Shown here: positions 34,129-43,318 of the stretch, piece by piece
Numbering within the stretch: position 1 is the first letter of the stretch
How the letters are laid out: each line of letters opens with the position of its first letter
NCBI GenBank assembly: GCA_016192435.1
Contig: JACPUD010000114.1
Location: forward strand, 1-45,364
DNA: 45,364 nt
Direction of reading: 5' to 3'
Source: Rhodocyclales bacterium
GTDB lineage: Bacteria; Pseudomonadota; Gammaproteobacteria; Burkholderiales; Rhodocyclaceae
Notes under the pieces: generated by a model
What the model was told of the DNA's origin: nothing
The model's database searches: none
Seen by the model: only the letters and a program-made list of their open reading frames with translations
Made by a program: the position numbers and the translations under genes

Positions 34129-35699
34129 GCAGACCCCTCGGCGTAAATACAGAAATGGGCGCCAGGCCCGTCGTCCAGCAGCTCAAGGCGGGCTGCGTTG
34201 GCCTCGCACAGTTCCCGCGCGATGTAGAGCCCGAGCCCGGTGCCGGCGCCATGCGTGGTGAAGAAGGGCTCGAACACCTGGCCGCGCTGCGCTTCTTCCA
34301 CACCCGGACCGTCGTCAATGATATGCAATTCGATGGAACGCGTGGCGGTCGCCGCCCGCGCCTCGAGGCGAACCGAGCCGTCCGCCGTGCTGGCATGGCG
34401 CAAGGCGTTGCCCAACAAGTTCCACAAGATGCGGTAGAGATGCCCGCGATCGAAACGCAGTTCGAAATCGCCTTCGCCGACCTGGATCCGCCTGCCGGCC
34501 GAAGGATCGTGCAAATTCAGTTCCTCGATAAATCCGCCTAGGAAAACCTGCCAGCGCAGCGCCTCGGGCTGCGCGCGGTCGCGACGGCCGAGTTCCAGGA
34601 CCTCCGTCACGAGCCGGTTGAGGCGCCGCGTGTTGTCGTGAATGATGCGGGCCAGGCGCTGATGCAGGGGGTCGCTGTCCTCCTCGGCCAGCAGTTCGGC
34701 GGCATGGCTGATGGCCGCCAGCGGGTTGCGGATTTCGTGCGCCATATTGGCCGTGAGCCGCCCCAGCGCGGCAAGCTTCAACTGCTGCGCCTGGGACTGA
34801 ACCCGCTCCATGTCTTCCAGATAGATGAGCGCATGCCCTCCTGTCTCGGAGGAAGGCAGAAAACGCACACGCAACAGGCGGCCGTTGTCCTGTCGCAGCA
34901 TTTCTACCATTTCGACCGGCTGCGCGCTCCACGCCCGATAGCGATCGGCCAGTCCGCGCGACAAGGACGCAAGATCGGCGCCGTCGGCCGCCTGCACGCC
35001 CAGCAAGGACTCGGCGCGTGGGTTCAGCAGTCGTACCCGGCCCTCGCCATCGACCACCAGCGCACCGTCCTCCATATCGCGAATGATCCGTTCGCTGATC
35101 CGCAACTGCTCGTTGAGTTCCCGCCCGCGTTGGCGAGCCAGGGTTTCGTTGGCGACGACCCGCCGCGCCAGCAACCGGGCGATGATCGCCGTCCCGAAAA
35201 AGGCGATGCAGATGATCCCGGTGCGAACGAAGTCCGCCGGATCGGCCTCACGGGTCAATGCACGCCAACTCTCCTCGAGCAGCATCGCCAATGACGCCAG
35301 CGCTGCATAGAACAGGGTCATGCGCCCTTGCCCGACCAGACCGGCCCCCGCGACGACAACCAGCAGAAGTACGGCGATGCCGCTCTTCTGCCCGCCACTG
35401 GCGAACATCATCAGCGTCAAGGCCGCAATATCGACCGCCACTTGCACCGACAACTGCAGATTGAAGCGCAGCGGCCGACGCAGCAAGGCAACAAGAAATG
35501 CCGCGGCAAGCAGCAGATAGACGGCGGCAGCCCTGCCAAACAGTTGCGGGTCCTGGGTGCCAAGGCTCACCGAATCGCCTAAGACAACGGCGGCAACCAG
35601 GAAAAGCAGTGCTATCGAGAGACGATAGATCGAGAAGAATCGCAGCGAGCGCCAGAATGATTCGATTGCGTCGCTGCCCTCCAACGCCGCAGGCTGCAC
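34119..35699 (-). CDS. pilS: Membrane sensor histidine kinase, PilS-like
   Basis: About 526 residues with six transmembrane helices in the first 190, a PAS-like domain (LRQDNGRLLRVRF region) and a kinase core. The H-box is NMAHEIRNPLAAISHA, the N-box LLGNALRHA, and the G-boxes DDGPGVEE and GAGTGLGLYIA. Six helices without a large periplasmic domain are typical of PilS. The start is uncertain: I chose GTG at 35699, with AAGG upstream. TTG at 35705 or 35741 would overlap the PP0621 gene. Confidence 0.88.
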
Positions 35700-35701
35700 A
35701 C

Positions 35702-35920
35702 TCAAGGCCTTGATCCCAAACGGCGATGGTCCTCGCAGCAATAGTCCCGGCCGTCTTGGCTGTGTGCCTCGCTACGGGGAAAATGGACTCCGCAATGAGC
35801 GCACTGCGTCATTGCCTCTGGCTTGGGCGCCGCGGGTGGCGTCTTGCTGCGTCGATTCGATGCGCGTACCAGCATGATAATCGCGACGATCACGGCGACG
35901 AAAAGAAGAAACTTCGCCAC
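35702..35920 (-). CDS. PP0621 family protein
   Basis: A 72-residue protein with an N-terminal membrane helix ([18 protein letters not shown]) and a C-terminal cytosolic zinc-ribbon-like motif ([13 protein letters not shown] then CCEDH). This pattern defines the PP0621 family, unknown in function and usually found beside pilS. GTG start at 35920. The stop nearly abuts the pilS start. Four Cys plus a His at the C-terminus could bind one zinc. Confidence 0.85.
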   Translation of the reverse strand: MAKFLLFVAVIVAIIMLVRASNRRSKTPPAAPKPEAMTQCAHCGVHFPRSEAHSQDGRDYCCEDHRRLGSRP

Positions 35921-35943
35921 GGCGTCAATCCCGCAAAATAAGC

Positions 35944-36020
<77 letters not shown>

Positions 36021-36106
36021 ATGGCAAGTTGGTGGCAAGGAAGAACATTGCGGGAACAGGCCAAAAATATCGGCCCGAGGGGTCATCCTTGCAAACATCG
36101 CGGCGG

Positions 36107-37075
36107 TCAGAAACTTCGTTGCACCGCAAAGTCCGCTAATTGTAGCAGCGTTTGCCGAAACTTTGAATCCGGCAATGGAGCCAATGCCGCCTTGGCCATC
36201 TCGGCCTCCTCCACGCCATGGCGACGCGCGGCATCCAACGCCCCGCTGGTGCGCACCGCCGCCAGCACTTCGGCAAAGCTGTCGCCGCTGGCATTCTCGA
36301 TTGCGCTGCGCACCAGGGCCGCCTGCGGCGCGCTGCCATGCTGAATGACGTGGATCAGGGGCAAGGTCGGCTTGCCTTCGGCCAGATCGTCGCCAAGGTG
36401 CTTGCCGGTTTCCGCTTCCTGCCCGGAGTAGTCCAGCACATCGTCGATCAACTGGAATGCGGTGCCGATATGCGTGCCATAGGCGGCCATCGCTTCCTCG
36501 ATCTCCGGACTCACGTCGCCGAGAATCGCGCCAAGCCGCCCGGCCGCCTCGAACAGCTTGGCGGTCTTGTAGCGGATCACCTGCAGGTAGGCGTCGACCC
36601 CGATATCGGCATTGCGGCAGTTCATCAACTGCAGCACTTCGCCTTCGGCAATGATGTTGGTCGCATCGGCCAGTACCTGCATCACCCGCATGCTACCGAC
36701 GCCGACCATGATCTGGAAGGCGCGCGAATAGAGGAAGTCGCCAACCAGTACGCTGGCCGGGTTGCCGAACACCGCATTGGCGGTGTCGCGGCCGCGGCGC
36801 AGCGAAGACTCGTCGACCACGTCGTCGTGCAGCAGCGTCGCGGTATGAATGAACTCGACCACGGCGGCAAGTTCATGATGGCGGGTTCCCGAATAGCCGC
36901 AGGCACCGGCCGACAGCAGCAACAGCGCCGGACGCATGCGCTTGCCGCCGGCCGAAATGATGTACTCGGCAACCTGGCGCACCAGTACCACTTCCGAATG
37001 AAGTCGGGTCCGAACCACGGCGTCTACCGCGCGCATATCGGCGTCAATGGGGGCGTACAAACTGGCAATGTCCAC
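36107..37075 (-). CDS. ispB: Polyprenyl (octaprenyl) diphosphate synthase
   Basis: About 322 residues, matching E. coli IspB, which makes the ubiquinone side chain. The first aspartate-rich motif is LLHDDVVDES and the second is LIDDVLDYSG. GGKRMRPALLLL and GNPASVLVGDFLYSRAFQ are typical of long-chain synthases. The start is not certain: GTG at 37075 gives the family length, with TTG at 37087 or 37099 also possible. A longer reading to 37255 would begin upstream of the predicted promoter. Product chain length is inferred from the family. Confidence 0.93.
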   Translation of the reverse strand: MDIASLYAPIDADMRAVDAVVRTRLHSEVVLVRQVAEYIISAGGKRMRPALLLLSAGACGYSGTRHHELAAVVEFIHTATLLHDDVVDESSLRRGRDTANAVFGNPASVLVGDFLYSRAFQIMVGVGSMRVMQVLADATNIIAEGEVLQLMNCRNADIGVDAYLQVIRYKTAKLFEAAGRLGAILGDVSPEIEEAMAAYGTHIGTAFQLIDDVLDYSGQEAETGKHLGDDLAEGKPTLPLIHVIQHGSAPQAALVRSAIENASGDSFAEVLAAVRTSGALDAARRHGVEEAEMAKAALAPLPDSKFRQTLLQLADFAVQRSF

Positions 37076-37106
37076 GGCGGATATCAAGGGCCCAAGCAAA
37101 GGCGCG

Positions 37107-37135
37107 ATGTTAGGCGGCGCATCAGTCGGCGTCAA
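37107..37135 (-). promoter_or_regulatory. Candidate promoter of ispB
   Basis: Leftward TTGACG and TAACAT are 17 bases apart; transcription would start near 37100. That argues against translation starts further upstream. Confidence 0.5.
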
Positions 37136-37360
37136 CGCGCAATCGTTGGCCGGCACTTCCCGGTGTCGCCTTCGCCGGATAATTTCCCGACACCGGCAAA
37201 GGGCACGCGGTCCCGCCACGCCGATGACATTCAGCATTGCGCCATGCGTCGGCATGGTTGGGGTTTTCCCTTATACTTCGGGCTTGACTCAATTGCCCGT
37301 CACCGTTGATTTTCCAGTGATTTTACGGAACGTACTGATACCAGACGCGCCCGCCTGATT

Positions 37361-38764
37361 ATGACCGAACCAAAACTTTCAAATTCTCCGGCAAACCAGA
37401 CCGCCTGGTCGGGCCGCTTTTCCGAACCGGTTTCGGATCTCGTCAAACGCTACACGGCTTCGGTGTTCTTCGATCGCCGCATGTGGCGGCAAGACATACG
37501 CGCTTCCCTGGCCCATGCGCGCATGCTGGCACGCCAGGGCATCATCGGCAGCGCCGATCTGGCGGCCATAGAACAGGGCATGGCAAGCATCACCGGCGAG
37601 ATCGAGGCTGGCAGTTTCAACTGGAATCTCGACGACGAGGACGTGCACCTCAACATCGAGAAACGCCTCACGGCGCTGGTCGGCGATGCCGGCAAGCGCC
37701 TGCACACCGGGCGTTCGCGCAATGACCAGGTGGCCACCGACATCCGGCTCTGGCTGCGCGACACCATCGACGACATCGACGCCCTGCTGCGCAACTTCCA
37801 GGCGGCGTTGCTCGACACGGCCGAGGCGCACGCCGCCACGCCGTTGCCCGGCTTCACCCATCTCCAGGTGGCCCAGCCGGTGACTTTCGGCCACCACCTG
37901 CTGGCCTATTTCGAGATGCTGCGGCGCGACCGCGAGCGCTTTGCCGACTGCCGCCGCCGGACCAATCGACTGCCGCTGGGCGCCGCCGCGCTGGCTGGAA
38001 CGACATTTCCGATCGACCGCGAAGCCGTGGCGCGCGAGCTTGGCTTCGAATCGGTCTGCGAAAACTCGCTGGACGCCGTATCCGATCGCGACTTCGCCAT
38101 CGAATTCTGTGCCGCCGCCGCGCTGGTGATGACCCACATCTCCCGCTTCTCGGAAGAACTGATCCTGTGGATGAGCCCGCGCGTCGGCTTCATTGATCTG
38201 GCGGACCGCTTCTGCACCGGCTCGTCGATCATGCCGCAGAAGAAGAACCCGGACGTGCCGGAACTCGCACGGGGCAAGACCGGGCGCGTCTTCGGCCACC
38301 TCATGGGCCTGCTGACGCTGATGAAAGGCCAGCCCCTGGCCTACAACAAGGACAACCAGGAAGACAAGGAACCCCTGTTCGACACGGCCGACACCTTGCT
38401 CGATACCTTGCGCATCTTTGCCGACCTGGTCCCGGGCATCCGGGTCAAGCCCGAGGCCATGGCGGCGGCATTGCGCCAGGGCTATGCCACGGCGACGGAC
38501 CTCGCCGACTACCTGGTGAAGAAGGGCTTGCCTTTCCGCGACGCCCATGAAGCGGTCGCGCGCGCCGTGCGTACCTGCGAAGCGCGCGGCTGCGACCTGC
38601 CGGACCTGACGCTGGAAGAACTGCGCTCTTTCTCGCCGCTGGTGACCGAGGACGCATACGCCGTGCTGACCGTGGCCGGCTCGCTTGCCGCGCGCGACCA
38701 CCTTGGCGGTACCGCGCCGGCCCAGGTGAGGGCCGCCATCGCACGTTCGCGCACGCGGCTCTAA
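37361..38764 (+). CDS. argH: Argininosuccinate lyase
   Basis: A 467-residue tetrameric enzyme that splits argininosuccinate into arginine and fumarate, the last step of arginine synthesis. The superfamily signature [20 protein letters not shown] is complete, as are [18 protein letters not shown] and [14 protein letters not shown] with the catalytic His. Length matches the family. ATG at 37361. It is divergent from ispB and is followed, 10 bases on, by the kinase gene. Confidence 0.98.
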   Translation: MTEPKLSNSPANQTAWSGRFSEPVSDLVKRYTASVFFDRRMWRQDIRASLAHARMLARQGIIGSADLAAIEQGMASITGEIEAGSFNWNLDDEDVHLNIEKRLTALVGDAGKRLHTGRSRNDQVATDIRLWLRDTIDDIDALLRNFQAALLDTAEAHAATPLPGFTHLQVAQPVTFGHHLLAYFEMLRRDRERFADCRRRTNRLPLGAAALAGTTFPIDREAVARELGFESVCENSLDAVSDRDFAIEFCAAAALVMTHISRFSEELILWMSPRVGFIDLADRFCTGSSIMPQKKNPDVPELARGKTGRVFGHLMGLLTLMKGQPLAYNKDNQEDKEPLFDTADTLLDTLRIFADLVPGIRVKPEAMAAALRQGYATATDLADYLVKKGLPFRDAHEAVARAVRTCEARGCDLPDLTLEELRSFSPLVTEDAYAVLTVAGSLAARDHLGGTAPAQVRAAIARSRTRL

Positions 38765-38774
38765 ACGCGAATCG

Positions 38775-40088
38775 ATGGCAATTCCCGAGCGCGTCGGCAA
38801 GTACGAGGTTCGCCGCAAGCTCGGTGAGGGCGCCACTTCCATCGTCTATCTCGGCTATGACCCCTTTGCCGAACGCGAAGTGGCGGTCAAGGCGATCTTC
38901 CCCGAGGTGCTGCGCGACAAGGAAAGGGGCAGGGTCTACCGCAACCTGCTGATGACCGAGGCTTCCTTGGCCGGCAAGCTCAACCATCCGCACATCGTGC
39001 AGATATTCGATGCCGTGGTGGACCAGGAGCAGAGCTACATCGTCATGGAGTATGTCAAGGGCGGCACGCTGGAACCCTTCTGCACGCCCAGCACCCTGCT
39101 GCCGGTGGATCGCCTGGTGGAGATGATTTTCAAGTGCACCCGCGCACTCGACTACGCGTTTCGCGCCGGCATCACCCATCGCGACATCAAGCCGGCCAAC
39201 ATCCTGCTGGTCAATCCCAGCGACAGCCCGGAGCAGGCCGGCGGCGACATCAAGATCTCCGATTTCGGCGCGGCGATGATGAGCAGCGGGGAACAAACCC
39301 GCACCCAGGTATCGGGCGTCGGCTCGCCGGCCTACATGTCGCCGCAGCAGGTGCGCGACATGACGCTCAATCACCAGACCGACATCTATTCGCTGGGTGT
39401 GGTGATGTATCAGTTGCTGACCGGCCGGCTGCCGTTCCAGTCGACATCCAATTACGGCATGATCTACCAGATCTGCAACACCGATCCACCACCGCCGTCG
39501 ACCTTCCGCGCCGACATGCCGGTGAGCCTGGATGCGGTGGTGGCGCGCGCCATGCAGAAGGAAATCGCAGCGCGATACCAGAGCTGGGAGGAGTTTTCCC
39601 ACGATCTGGCCCAGTCCTTCCGCAACAAGCTGCTGGTTTCACAGCGCCAGGCATTTCCCGACAGCGAGAAATTCGAGGCCCTGCGCGCGCTGAAATTCTT
39701 CGGCGAGTTTTCCGACGTCGACCTTTGGGAAGTGGTGCGTTTCTCGCGTTGGGACGAGGTGGCCGCCGGCACGGTGATCATGCGCGACGGCGAGCGTGGC
39801 GACTTTTTTGCATTCCTGCTCGATGGCGAACTGACGGTCTCGAAAAGCGGCCATGCGCTGGGAATCCTGGCGGCCGGCGAATGCTTCGGTGAAATGGCCA
39901 TCATCCGCCGCGGCGAACACACGCGCGGGGCCGATGTCGTGGCACAGACCGCCACCCGCGTCGTCACCATCTCGGCGCAGGCGCTGCAGCATGCCTCGGA
40001 TGCATGCCGGATGCACTTTTATCAGGGCTTCCTCGACGTCATCGCCGGTCGCCTGGCCGATGCGAATGCCCGCCTGGCTTCGCTTTGA
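38775..40088 (+). CDS. Ser/Thr protein kinase fused to a cyclic-nucleotide-binding domain
   Basis: A 437-residue soluble protein. The kinase domain (about 8-275) has the Gly loop GEGATS, Lys39 (VAVKAI), Asp137 in HRDIKPAN and the DFG Asp163, so it should be active. The C-terminal domain (about 300-430) is a CRP/PKA-type cNMP domain. Its phosphate-binding cassette keeps Glu373 (FGEMAI) and Arg384 (HTRGADV), the residues that hold the cyclic phosphate. The layout, kinase first and then the cNMP domain, suggests regulation by cAMP or cGMP. A class III adenylate cyclase lies about 2 kb downstream. It may be co-transcribed with argH and the fructosamine-kinase homologue. Confidence 0.9.
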   Translation: MAIPERVGKYEVRRKLGEGATSIVYLGYDPFAEREVAVKAIFPEVLRDKERGRVYRNLLMTEASLAGKLNHPHIVQIFDAVVDQEQSYIVMEYVKGGTLEPFCTPSTLLPVDRLVEMIFKCTRALDYAFRAGITHRDIKPANILLVNPSDSPEQAGGDIKISDFGAAMMSSGEQTRTQVSGVGSPAYMSPQQVRDMTLNHQTDIYSLGVVMYQLLTGRLPFQSTSNYGMIYQICNTDPPPPSTFRADMPVSLDAVVARAMQKEIAARYQSWEEFSHDLAQSFRNKLLVSQRQAFPDSEKFEALRALKFFGEFSDVDLWEVVRFSRWDEVAAGTVIMRDGERGDFFAFLLDGELTVSKSGHALGILAAGECFGEMAIIRRGEHTRGADVVAQTATRVVTISAQALQHASDACRMHFYQGFLDVIAGRLADANARLASL

Positions 40089-40975
40089 CACCCGGCTTCG
40101 ACGCCATTGCAGCGGCGATCGGCGAGCGCACGGGCACTCGCTTCACGCCATGCACCGTCAGTCCGGTCAGCGGCGGCTCGATTCATCGCGCCTGGCGCCT
40201 CGATGACGGACATCGCCGCTATTTCGTCAAGACCGGCGGCATTGCCGCGGCAGCGATGTTCGCCGCGGAAGCCCTGGGCTTGCAGGCGCTGTGCGCTGCC
40301 GCCGCTGTGCCAACGCCAACTTTCATCACCCTGGGCCAGGCCGAAGCCGAGGCCTTCCTGGTGCTCGACTATCTTGACCTGAAGCCGCTGGATCAGACCG
40401 GCGGTGCCCGGCTCGGCACGGCGCTGGCTCGGCTGCATCGCGTGGCCGGCGAGACTTTCGGCTGGCAGGCAGACAATTTCATCGGCGCGACGCCGCAACA
40501 GAATGCGCCGCATCCGAGCTGGCCGCATTTCTTCGGCGAACGCCGGCTGCGGCCGCAGTTACACCTCGCACTGCAAAACGGCATGGACAAAGCTCTGGTG
40601 GCAAAGGGCCACGGCGTCATCGAGCGCATCGGCGGTCTTTTCATAGACTACCGGCCGGCGCCGAGCCTGCTGCATGGTGACCTATGGTCGGGCAACGCCG
40701 CGCAAACCAGCGACGGAATGCCGGTGATCTTCGACCCGGCCTGCTACAACGGCGATCGTGAAACCGATCTCGCCATGGCGGAACTGTTCGGCGGCTTCCC
40801 CGCCAGCTTCTATGCCGCCTACCGCGCCGCCTGGCCGCTGGACCCGGGTTACGAGCTGCGCAAGCCGCTCTACAACCTGTACCACATCCTCAACCACTTC
40901 AACCTGTTCGGCGGTGCCTATCTGGGCCAGGCGCAGCGCATGATCGAGCGACTGCTGACGGAACTCCGGCGCTGA
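40085..40975 (+). CDS. Fructosamine/ketosamine-3-kinase family protein
   Basis: A 296-residue kinase-fold protein. Family members phosphorylate sugars attached to protein amino groups, starting deglycation. Seen motifs are VSGGSIHRAWRL (nucleotide loop), YFVKT (lysine), LLHGDLWSGN (catalytic loop) and FDPACYNGDRETDLAMAELFGG (metal site), all diagnostic for FN3K. The TTG start at 40085 overlaps the kinase stop codon (TTGA) and gives the family length; an upstream ATG lies deep in the kinase gene. The substrate is probably a glycated protein or small ketosamine. Confidence 0.9.
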   Translation: MTPGFDAIAAAIGERTGTRFTPCTVSPVSGGSIHRAWRLDDGHRRYFVKTGGIAAAAMFAAEALGLQALCAAAAVPTPTFITLGQAEAEAFLVLDYLDLKPLDQTGGARLGTALARLHRVAGETFGWQADNFIGATPQQNAPHPSWPHFFGERRLRPQLHLALQNGMDKALVAKGHGVIERIGGLFIDYRPAPSLLHGDLWSGNAAQTSDGMPVIFDPACYNGDRETDLAMAELFGGFPASFYAAYRAAWPLDPGYELRKPLYNLYHILNHFNLFGGAYLGQAQRMIERLLTELRR

Positions 40976-41030
40976 TTCATCCGTAGCGGCGAGGTCAGCG
41001 TGCTGGCCCGTCCGCTATGCAGGGGCTTCA

Positions 41031-41351
41031 TCAGGCGTTGACGATCGGTTCCAGCTGCTTCTGCAGTTCGCCCGACTGATACATCTCGGTCATGATGTCG
41101 CTGCCGCCGACGAATTCGCCGTTGATGTAAAGCTGCGGCACGGTCGGCCAGTTGGCGTAGTCCTTGACGCCCTGGCGCACGTCCGGGTCGGCCAGCACAT
41201 CCACGGTGACCAGGTTCTTGACGCCGCAGGCCTGCAGAATCTGGATTGCACGCGCGGAAAAGCCGCACTGCGGAAATTGCTGGGTTCCCTTCATGTAGAG
41301 CACCACCGGGTTGCCGGTAACGGTATCGTGAATCTTCTGCTTGATGTCCAT
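41031..41351 (-). CDS. grxD: Monothiol glutaredoxin (Grx4/GrxD)
   Basis: A 106-residue CGFS-type glutaredoxin that binds a 2Fe-2S cluster between two monomers with glutathione and passes it to target proteins. The active site is QCGFSARAI, with WPTVPQLYINGEFVGGSDI for glutathione. KGTQQFPQ is typical of the family. The ATG at 41351 gives MDIKQKIHDTV; a longer reading to 41405 is not needed. It is convergent with the fructosamine-kinase gene. Confidence 0.96.
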   Translation of the reverse strand: MDIKQKIHDTVTGNPVVLYMKGTQQFPQCGFSARAIQILQACGVKNLVTVDVLADPDVRQGVKDYANWPTVPQLYINGEFVGGSDIMTEMYQSGELQKQLEPIVNA

Positions 41352-41459
41352 GGTATTTTGTTTAATAGTTGAGTAAATAAGTCGGGATATTCTAACGGTG
41401 CCCATGCCCCGCGGTCAACTGATGGCTTGGCTGCGGCCGGCGCGCAGCTGTTCCCAGGC

Positions 41460-41843
41460 TCAATGCAGGATGCGCGGCATGGACAGGACGAACTCGGCGA
41501 TCGGCGCTGCGAACTGCACGCCGTCTTCCGCGGTCATCTGGTAACTGCCCTTCATGGTGCCCACGGCTGTCGCCAGCTGGCAGCCGCTGGTGTATTCGAA
41601 GCTCTGCCCCGGCTCCAGCAGAGGCTGATGGCCAACCACACCCAGACCACGCACTTCCTGCACATGGCCCTCGGCGTCGGTGATGATCCAATGCCGCGAA
41701 ATCAACTGCGCCGGCACGTTGCCGGTGTTGCTGATGGTGACGGTATAGGAGAAGACGTGACGATTGATCGCCGGATCGGATTGCTCCGCAATATAGTGGG
41801 TCGCCACGGCAACCCCGATCTCGTATTTCTTTGACTCCGCCAT
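41460..41843 (-). CDS. apaG: ApaG protein
   Basis: A 127-residue immunoglobulin-fold protein with family sequence: YEIGVAVATHYIAEQSDP, FSYTVTISNTGN, LISRHWIITDAEGHVQEVRG and GSYQMTAEDG. ApaG has been linked to Co2+ resistance and Mg2+ efflux; a biochemical activity is not settled. Length is standard. ATG at 41843. The 164-base region to the cyclase gene holds a set of tandem repeats. Confidence 0.95.
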   Translation of the reverse strand: MAESKKYEIGVAVATHYIAEQSDPAINRHVFSYTVTISNTGNVPAQLISRHWIITDAEGHVQEVRGLGVVGHQPLLEPGQSFEYTSGCQLATAVGTMKGSYQMTAEDGVQFAAPIAEFVLSMPRILH

Positions 41844-41900
41844 GGGCGGCCATTGAACACCAATTCGCGCCGCGGAGCAAGAATCGATTTGGCCGATGCA

Positions 41901-41932
41901 TCATTCACTGATCATTCACTGATCATTCTTGA
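41901..41932. repeat. Tandem 11-bp repeats between apaG and the cyclase gene
   Basis: TCATTCACTGA twice in direct succession, then TCATTCTTGA. The repeats lie 58-89 bases from the apaG start and 76-107 from the cyclase start. A period near one helical turn points to a protein-binding array. No known regulator is recognised. Confidence 0.6.
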
Positions 41933-42007
41933 CCATTGCGATCGATTCCGCGACACTTCAAGTATGCGAACCAATTGACGGTCGACCAACCGGCCTAAAG
42001 CCGTTTC

Positions 42008-43318
42008 ATGACACCTCCCGAATCAAGCGCCACGCCGCCGCATTTTCTGGAACGGCTGCAGAACGCCGGCATAGAGCCGGGCGACAGTGAAGAACTGCGG
42101 CTGAACAAGTCGCTGTTGATGTTCGCCACCGGCCTGGTAAGCCTGGCGACGATAATCTGGGTCGGGATCTACTCGTTACTCGGACCGCAGTTTTCGGTCA
42201 CCCTGCCCTTCTTTCTGCAGTTGCTGCTCGCCGGCAACATGCTGGCCTACATCAAGTCGAAGAATTTCGAATTCTTTCGCGTCACCCAGTTGGGGCTGTT
42301 CCTGTTCTGGCCCTTTGTCGCGCAATGGACCGCCGGCACCATCGTGTCCACCAGCGGCGTGGTGTTGTGGGCCCTGCTGGCCCCGGTTGGCGCCATTCTT
42401 TGCATCGGCGTCCGGCAATCCATGGGCTGGTTCGCAGCCTGGGTCATGCTGACTTTCGTGTCGGCCGCCACCGACTGGTACCTGGCCGACACGGGGATTT
42501 CGCTGCGCGCCGACGTACCGATCCGCACCACCGTGGTGTTCTTTGCCCTCAACTTCGTTGCCGTGGCGACCATCATCTATCTGCTGCTACGCATGTCGAT
42601 CGAGGAAAAGCGCAGGATGCAGAAGGGCCTCGAAGACGCCCACCGGCAAATCCAGATCGAACAGGAGCGCTCCGAAAAGCTGCTGCTGAACATCCTCCCC
42701 GGCGCGATCGCGCAACGCCTGAAGAACTCCGACAAGACCATCGCCGACGGCTTTGCCGATGTCACGGTGATGTTCGCCGACATCGTGAACTTCACCCAGG
42801 TGGCGGCCAACATGTCGCCATCCCAGGTGTTCGCCATGTTGAACCGGATTTTTTCCGCCTTTGATGAACTGGCGGAGAGCCACGGCCTGGAAAAAATCAA
42901 GACCATCGGCGATGCCTACATGGTCGCCGGTGGCCTTAACGAGGATCTGAGCGATTATTCGGCGGCCGTCGCCGACATGGCGGTGGCGATGCGCGACCTG
43001 CTAAGGCGCGACTTCGCAATCAATGCCTCCCATCTCGAAGTCCGCATCGGCATCGGCACCGGACCGATCGTCGCCGGCGTTCTGGGCAAGAAGAAATTCA
43101 TCTACGACCTGTGGGGCGACACCGTGAACATCGCCAGCCGGATCACCTCTGAAGGCGTGCCCGGCATGATCCAGTGCGACACCATGACTTATCACCGCCT
43201 GTCCGCAAGTTTCGATTTTCACGAGCCGCAAACCATCTACCTCAAGGGCAAGGGCAACATGACGGTGTATCGACTGATCGGCCGCAAGGGCGCGACCGAT
43301 CCCGCAGACGACTACTGA
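42008..43318 (+). CDS. Membrane class III adenylate cyclase
   Basis: A 436-residue protein with about six membrane helices (residues 36-195), a short coil, and a C-terminal class III cyclase domain. Metal aspartates are Asp258 (FADIVNF) and Asp302 (TIGDAYM). Lys298 and Asp367 (YDLWGDTVN) are the pair that selects ATP over GTP. Asn374 and Arg378 hold the transition state. All catalytic residues lie in one domain, so it works as a homodimer making cAMP. Start ATG at 42008, no good ribosome site seen. Its 3' end overlaps the leftward histidine kinase gene by seven bases. Confidence 0.92.
   Translation: MTPPESSATPPHFLERLQNAGIEPGDSEELRLNKSLLMFATGLVSLATIIWVGIYSLLGPQFSVTLPFFLQLLLAGNMLAYIKSKNFEFFRVTQLGLFLFWPFVAQWTAGTIVSTSGVVLWALLAPVGAILCIGVRQSMGWFAAWVMLTFVSAATDWYLADTGISLRADVPIRTTVVFFALNFVAVATIIYLLLRMSIEEKRRMQKGLEDAHRQIQIEQERSEKLLLNILPGAIAQRLKNSDKTIADGFADVTVMFADIVNFTQVAANMSPSQVFAMLNRIFSAFDELAESHGLEKIKTIGDAYMVAGGLNEDLSDYSAAVADMAVAMRDLLRRDFAINASHLEVRIGIGTGPIVAGVLGKKKFIYDLWGDTVNIASRITSEGVPGMIQCDTMTYHRLSASFDFHEPQTIYLKGKGNMTVYRLIGRKGATDPADDY

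Noticed and set aside
40311-40332. Possible further copy of the 22-bp repeat in the fructosamine-kinase homologue
   Set aside because: It differs from the repeat at four or more positions and encodes residues expected in the family.
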